This document shows positions 6,421 to 7,962 of a stretch of 7,962 bases of DNA, one piece after another. Where the stretch lies: positions 690 to 8,651 of the forward strand of contig MGCE01000063.1 of assembly GCA_001790315.1 (NCBI GenBank), read 5' to 3'. Under the pieces are notes generated by a model. The model ran no database searches. It saw nothing but the letters and a program-made list of their open reading frames with translations, and was not told the origin of the DNA. Position 1 is the first letter of the stretch. Every line of letters starts with the position of its first letter. The position numbers and the translations under genes were made by a program. This DNA comes from Candidatus Rokubacteria bacterium RIFCSPLOWO2_02_FULL_72_37 (GTDB lineage Bacteria; Methylomirabilota; Methylomirabilia; Rokubacteriales; CSP1-6).

Positions 6421-6935
6421 TGCGCCGGCGCGGGCTGCCCCTCGCCGGGATCCTGCTCGCCCTGGGCTGGGGCGCGACGCCGGCCTGGGGGGCGAGCCAG
6501 GCGCGGCTCACGCTCGAGCAGGTCCTCGGCCAGAACGCCGGCTCGCTGGTGGTTTCCTTCGGCGCGATCGACGCGATGTGCCTGGCCCCGCCGGCGACGG
6601 GCGTGACCTGCGTGCCCAACGTCCCCGCGAACGGCGCCACGTGGTACGCCACGATCCGGTTCCGGGTCCGCCTGACCGGCGCCGGGGGCTCCTCGGTGCG
6701 GCTCACCGGCGTCAGGATGGCGGGCGGCTCGGCGCCGGCCGGACGCCTCGTCGACGGCCCGTCGGGCCTGCCGGCGACGCCGTATCCGACCGCGCCGGCC
6801 GGCGCGCTCATCCTGGCCACGTCACTCAGCGGGGGGAACGCGGCCGTCCAGCGGTCGATCGGCTTCAGGGTCGGGCCCGGAGACCCGAGCGGAAACTGGG
6901 TCACGTCGATCGTCTACAGCCTGATCGTCGAGTAA
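6420..6935 (+). CDS. Small secreted protein of unknown function (paralogue A)
   Basis: The protein has 171 residues and begins with a Sec signal peptide: MRRR, a hydrophobic core (about 6-19), and a likely cleavage after PAWG (residue 24). The mature part is rich in Gly, Ala, Val and Thr, and its alternating pattern suggests a beta-sandwich. Two cysteines, C54 and C64, are ten residues apart (DAMCLAPPATGVTC) and could form a disulfide. Shared with the protein at 7273-7899 are LEQVxG, the two-cysteine segment, ATWYxxIxFxVxLTG, LTGVRxAxGSxPAGxLxDG, and a C-terminus ending YSLIVE. I do not recognise the family. The start is fixed by the TGATG junction with the hydrolase gene, so it is cotranscribed with the B6 genes. 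Confidence 0.8.
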   Translation: MRRRGLPLAGILLALGWGATPAWGASQARLTLEQVLGQNAGSLVVSFGAIDAMCLAPPATGVTCVPNVPANGATWYATIRFRVRLTGAGGSSVRLTGVRMAGGSAPAGRLVDGPSGLPATPYPTAPAGALILATSLSGGNAAVQRSIGFRVGPGDPSGNWVTSIVYSLIVE

Positions 6936-6939
6936 GCCG

Positions 6940-6964
6940 TCCGGCAACTTTCTTGCCGGAATTT
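6940..6964 (+). terminator. Stem-loop after the B6 operon, possible weak terminator
   Basis: TCCGGCAA (6940-6947) pairs perfectly with TTGCCGGA (6953-6960) around the 5-nt loop CTTTC, four bases after the TAA stop at 6933-6935. Only a short ATTT run follows, so intrinsic termination would be inefficient. The same sequence could instead be a palindromic protein-binding site upstream of the sigma-54 promoter. Confidence 0.5.
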
Positions 6965-7078
6965 CCACCGGACGTGCCAGGAAGTTGCCATTTGCGGCTG
7001 TCACCCGCGAGAGGGGATCGCGTCAAAAAGTGGACTTTCGCTCGACGCGGCCGTAGTTTACGCGCTGTTGTGGCAGCG

Positions 7079-7094
7079 TGGCATCCCGATTGCT
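7079..7094 (+). promoter_or_regulatory. Sigma-54 (-24/-12) promoter
   Basis: TGGCA (7079-7083), six bases, then TTGCT (7090-7094) reproduces the RpoN consensus TGGCAC-N5-TTGC, with the invariant GG (7080-7081) and GC (7092-7093) exactly 10 bp apart. Transcription would start near 7105, about 15 nt before the riboswitch P1 helix. A sigma-54 promoter needs an enhancer-binding protein. The inverted repeats at 6941-6989, about 90-140 bp upstream, are candidate binding sites. No regulator gene is in the window. Confidence 0.72.
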
Positions 7095-7102
7095 AGATTC
7101 GT

Positions 7103-7118
7103 CTGTCAAAGTTGACAG
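7103..7118 (+). promoter_or_regulatory. Perfect palindrome at the predicted transcription start
   Basis: CTGTCAA (7103-7109) and TTGACAG (7112-7118) form a perfect inverted repeat around AG. It covers the +1 position predicted from the -24/-12 promoter and ends just before P1 of the riboswitch. It could be a repressor operator or, in RNA, a 5' cap hairpin, although a 2-nt loop is too tight without opening the inner pair. The embedded TTGACA has no -10 partner at 16-18 bp. Confidence 0.45.
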
Positions 7119-7119
7119 C

Positions 7120-7211
7120 CTCTTTCCGACAAGGGCAAACCAGCCGCGAGGCTGGGACGCAAAGCCGAGGGTCAGGCGGGTCGCCTGATGGCCGGGCTGC
7201 CGAAGAAAGAG
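7120..7211 (+). ncRNA. Cyclic di-GMP-I riboswitch aptamer (GEMM-I)
   Basis: All conserved parts of the GEMM-I aptamer are in order. GGGCAAACC (7133-7141) is followed by a 6-bp stem CCAGCC (7140-7145)/GGCTGG (7150-7155) capped by the GNRA tetraloop GCGA. Then comes the hallmark GGGACGCAAAGCC (7154-7166), a hairpin TCAGGCG (7172-7178)/CGCCTGA (7182-7188), and the receptor and 3' segment GATGGCCGGGCTGCCGAA (7187-7204). The basal helix is a perfect 7-bp CTCTTTC (7120-7126)/GAAAGAG (7205-7211). The class senses the second messenger c-di-GMP, which typically switches motility, pili and matrix genes. It precedes the secreted-protein gene at 7273. Confidence 0.93.
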
Positions 7212-7265
7212 AGGCGGGGCAGGGGCCCTTCCTCCCGGAGCGAGGCGGACGCAGTCAGGGGAGGA
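7211..7265 (+). promoter_or_regulatory. Riboswitch expression platform with Shine-Dalgarno sequestration
   Basis: The ribosome binding site AGGGGAGG (7257-7264) lies 8 nt before the ATG at 7273. Its GGGAGGA (7259-7265) can pair perfectly with TCCTCCC (7230-7236), which would hide it. The competing helix GAGG (7211-7214)/CCTC (7231-7234), continued by GGG (7217-7219)/CCC (7226-7228), would free it and touches the last base of the aptamer's P1. No terminator with a U-tract is seen, so control of translation is more likely than attenuation. Whether c-di-GMP turns the gene on or off cannot be read from this. Confidence 0.5.
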
Positions 7266-7272
7266 CGAGGTC

Positions 7273-7899
7273 ATGAAGCTCCGGATCGGAACTCTCGCAG
7301 TCATCCTCGGCGCAGGCCTGCTGGCGCTCGCCGCGCTCGGCGGGACTGCCCACGCCCAGGTCCAGGTGTGCAGCAACACCGGATTCGCCACGACGGCCGG
7401 CACCACGGCGTGCAATGGCGCGGCGAGCCCGGTCACGGCGACGGCGACCGTTCGCGGCGGAGCCAAGCTCGTGCTCGAGCAGGTCTTCGGCAGCGCGGCG
7501 TCGGGGCTCACGGTGGGCTTCGGTGACGTAGACGCCCAGTGCCTGGCGACGCCGGGTTCGGGCATCACGTGCGCGGTGGACGGCTCGGGCAACTTCGCCA
7601 CCTGGTACGGCGACATCCAGTTCTCGGTGAAGCTCACGGGGGTGGGCAGCACCACCGCGAAGCTCACGGGCGTCAGGCCGGCGGCGGGCTCGATCCCCGC
7701 GGGTCAGCTCCTCGACGGCACGTCGGGCGCCAACCCGGCGACGGCCTATCCCGTCTCGCCGAGCACCGCTGCCGACCTCAAGACCGGCATCGGCAGCGGC
7801 AACACGACGGTGACGCGCGCCTTCGGCCTCAAGGTCACGAACAGCGACGCCGCCGGCGCGTGGAGCGGGAACGCGGTCTACAGCCTCGTGATCGAGTAG
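7273..7899 (+). CDS. Secreted protein of unknown function under c-di-GMP riboswitch control (paralogue B)
   Basis: The 208-residue precursor has a classical signal peptide: MKLR, a hydrophobic core (about 5-22), and AHA at 26-28 giving cleavage before Q29. The mature protein is small, Gly/Ala/Thr/Val-rich and probably all-beta. It carries four cysteines: C33 and C47 in an N-terminal extension absent from paralogue A, and C90 and C100 in a segment (DAQCLATPGSGITC) with the same ten-residue spacing. The core from residue 67 aligns with paralogue A over its whole length and ends YSLVIE. Export, disulfide potential and riboswitch control suggest a surface, matrix or fibre component, but no known pilin or coat domain is recognised. 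The ATG has AGGGGAGG at 8 nt spacing. Confidence 0.88.
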   Translation: MKLRIGTLAVILGAGLLALAALGGTAHAQVQVCSNTGFATTAGTTACNGAASPVTATATVRGGAKLVLEQVFGSAASGLTVGFGDVDAQCLATPGSGITCAVDGSGNFATWYGDIQFSVKLTGVGSTTAKLTGVRPAAGSIPAGQLLDGTSGANPATAYPVSPSTAADLKTGIGSGNTTVTRAFGLKVTNSDAAGAWSGNAVYSLVIE

Positions 7900-7932
7900 A
7901 GATCGGGTAGCATCGGGACCAGGAGCCTCATG

Positions 7933-7962
7933 ATGATTCGCTTCGTCGGCGCGCTGGCGGTC
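7933..7962 (+). CDS. Start of a further exported protein (partial, cut by the right edge)
   Basis: Only ten codons are visible, reading MIRFVGALAV, which looks like the beginning of a signal peptide or membrane anchor. AGGAG (7921-7925) lies 7 nt before this ATG; the in-frame ATG at 7930 is the alternative. The gap to the preceding gene is about 30 nt without a terminator, so the gene is probably cotranscribed under the same riboswitch. Function cannot be judged. Confidence 0.55.
   Translation, partial: MIRFVGALAV

Larger units (their letters stand above)
6936..7272 (+). other. Regulatory intergenic region between the two secreted-protein genes
   Basis: No protein-coding frame is credible here. 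The region holds, in order, a stem-loop and related inverted repeats (6940-6989), a weak 5-bp hairpin (CGCGA 7006-7010 with TCGCG 7018-7022), a sigma-54-type promoter, a perfect palindrome at the predicted start of transcription, a c-di-GMP-I aptamer and a Shine-Dalgarno-sequestering hairpin. It is more A/T-rich in its first half than the flanking genes. Confidence 0.8.

Noticed and set aside
7112..7140. Sigma-70 promoter using TTGACA at 7112-7117
   Set aside because: No acceptable -10 hexamer lies 16-18 bp downstream (GCAAAC at 7135-7140), and the hexamer is part of a palindrome next to a good -24/-12 element.
7188..7526. Plus-strand open frame of 112 codons starting in the riboswitch
   Set aside because: It crosses the aptamer and expression platform and overlaps the secreted-protein gene out of frame; its composition is that of a shadow frame.
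1..7962. CRISPR arrays, tRNA or rRNA genes, insertion sequences, attachment sites
   Set aside because: Looked for on both strands; no regular spaced repeats, no tRNA-like cloverleaf including selC, no transposase or integrase, and no flanking terminal repeats were seen.

Overview
The window is very GC-rich, tightly packed and strongly biased to G/C at third codon positions. It carries DXP-independent vitamin B6 genes, an apparent selenocysteine gene, a sigma-54-type promoter and a c-di-GMP-I riboswitch. That combination fits a GC-rich soil or sediment bacterium such as Rokubacteria/Methylomirabilota or a deltaproteobacterial-type lineage. This assignment is inference; no rRNA or other phylogenetic marker is present.

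Left part, minus strand (1-1851): a small operon reading leftwards. A good TATAAT box and Shine-Dalgarno sequence precede a 98-codon carboxymuconolactone decarboxylase/AhpD-like gene whose redox motif is CTSU. Codon 38 is an in-frame TGA, followed immediately by a hairpin with the geometry of a bacterial SECIS element. A conventional ORF call reports only the last 60 codons. The next gene, overlapping it, is an ABC-2-type exporter ATPase, followed by its membrane permease, which runs off the left edge.

Centre, plus strand (1908-6935): a B6 operon that starts divergently from the selenoprotein operon. The order is a MocR-type PLP-sensing regulator (pdxR-like), pdxS, pdxT, a PaiB/PPOX-like FMN split-barrel protein, a PcaD-like alpha/beta hydrolase, and a small secreted protein. 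The genes after pdxS are joined by a 3-nt gap or by 1-4-nt stop/start overlaps. PdxST makes PLP from ribose 5-phosphate, glyceraldehyde 3-phosphate and glutamine-derived ammonia. The regulator would sense the PLP and control the operon. The roles of the last three genes are open.

Right part, plus strand (6936-7962): a 337-nt regulatory region holding inverted repeats, a consensus-spaced -24/-12 promoter, a perfect palindrome at the predicted transcription start, a complete GEMM-I (c-di-GMP-I) aptamer, and a likely Shine-Dalgarno-sequestering expression platform. It controls a secreted protein of 208 residues that is a clear paralogue of the last gene of the B6 operon. The first codons of another exported-looking protein follow at the right edge. 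This part looks like a c-di-GMP-controlled surface or matrix locus.

The two observations most worth following are the overlooked selenoprotein with its SECIS, and the sigma-54 plus c-di-GMP riboswitch control of an uncharacterised secreted protein family.
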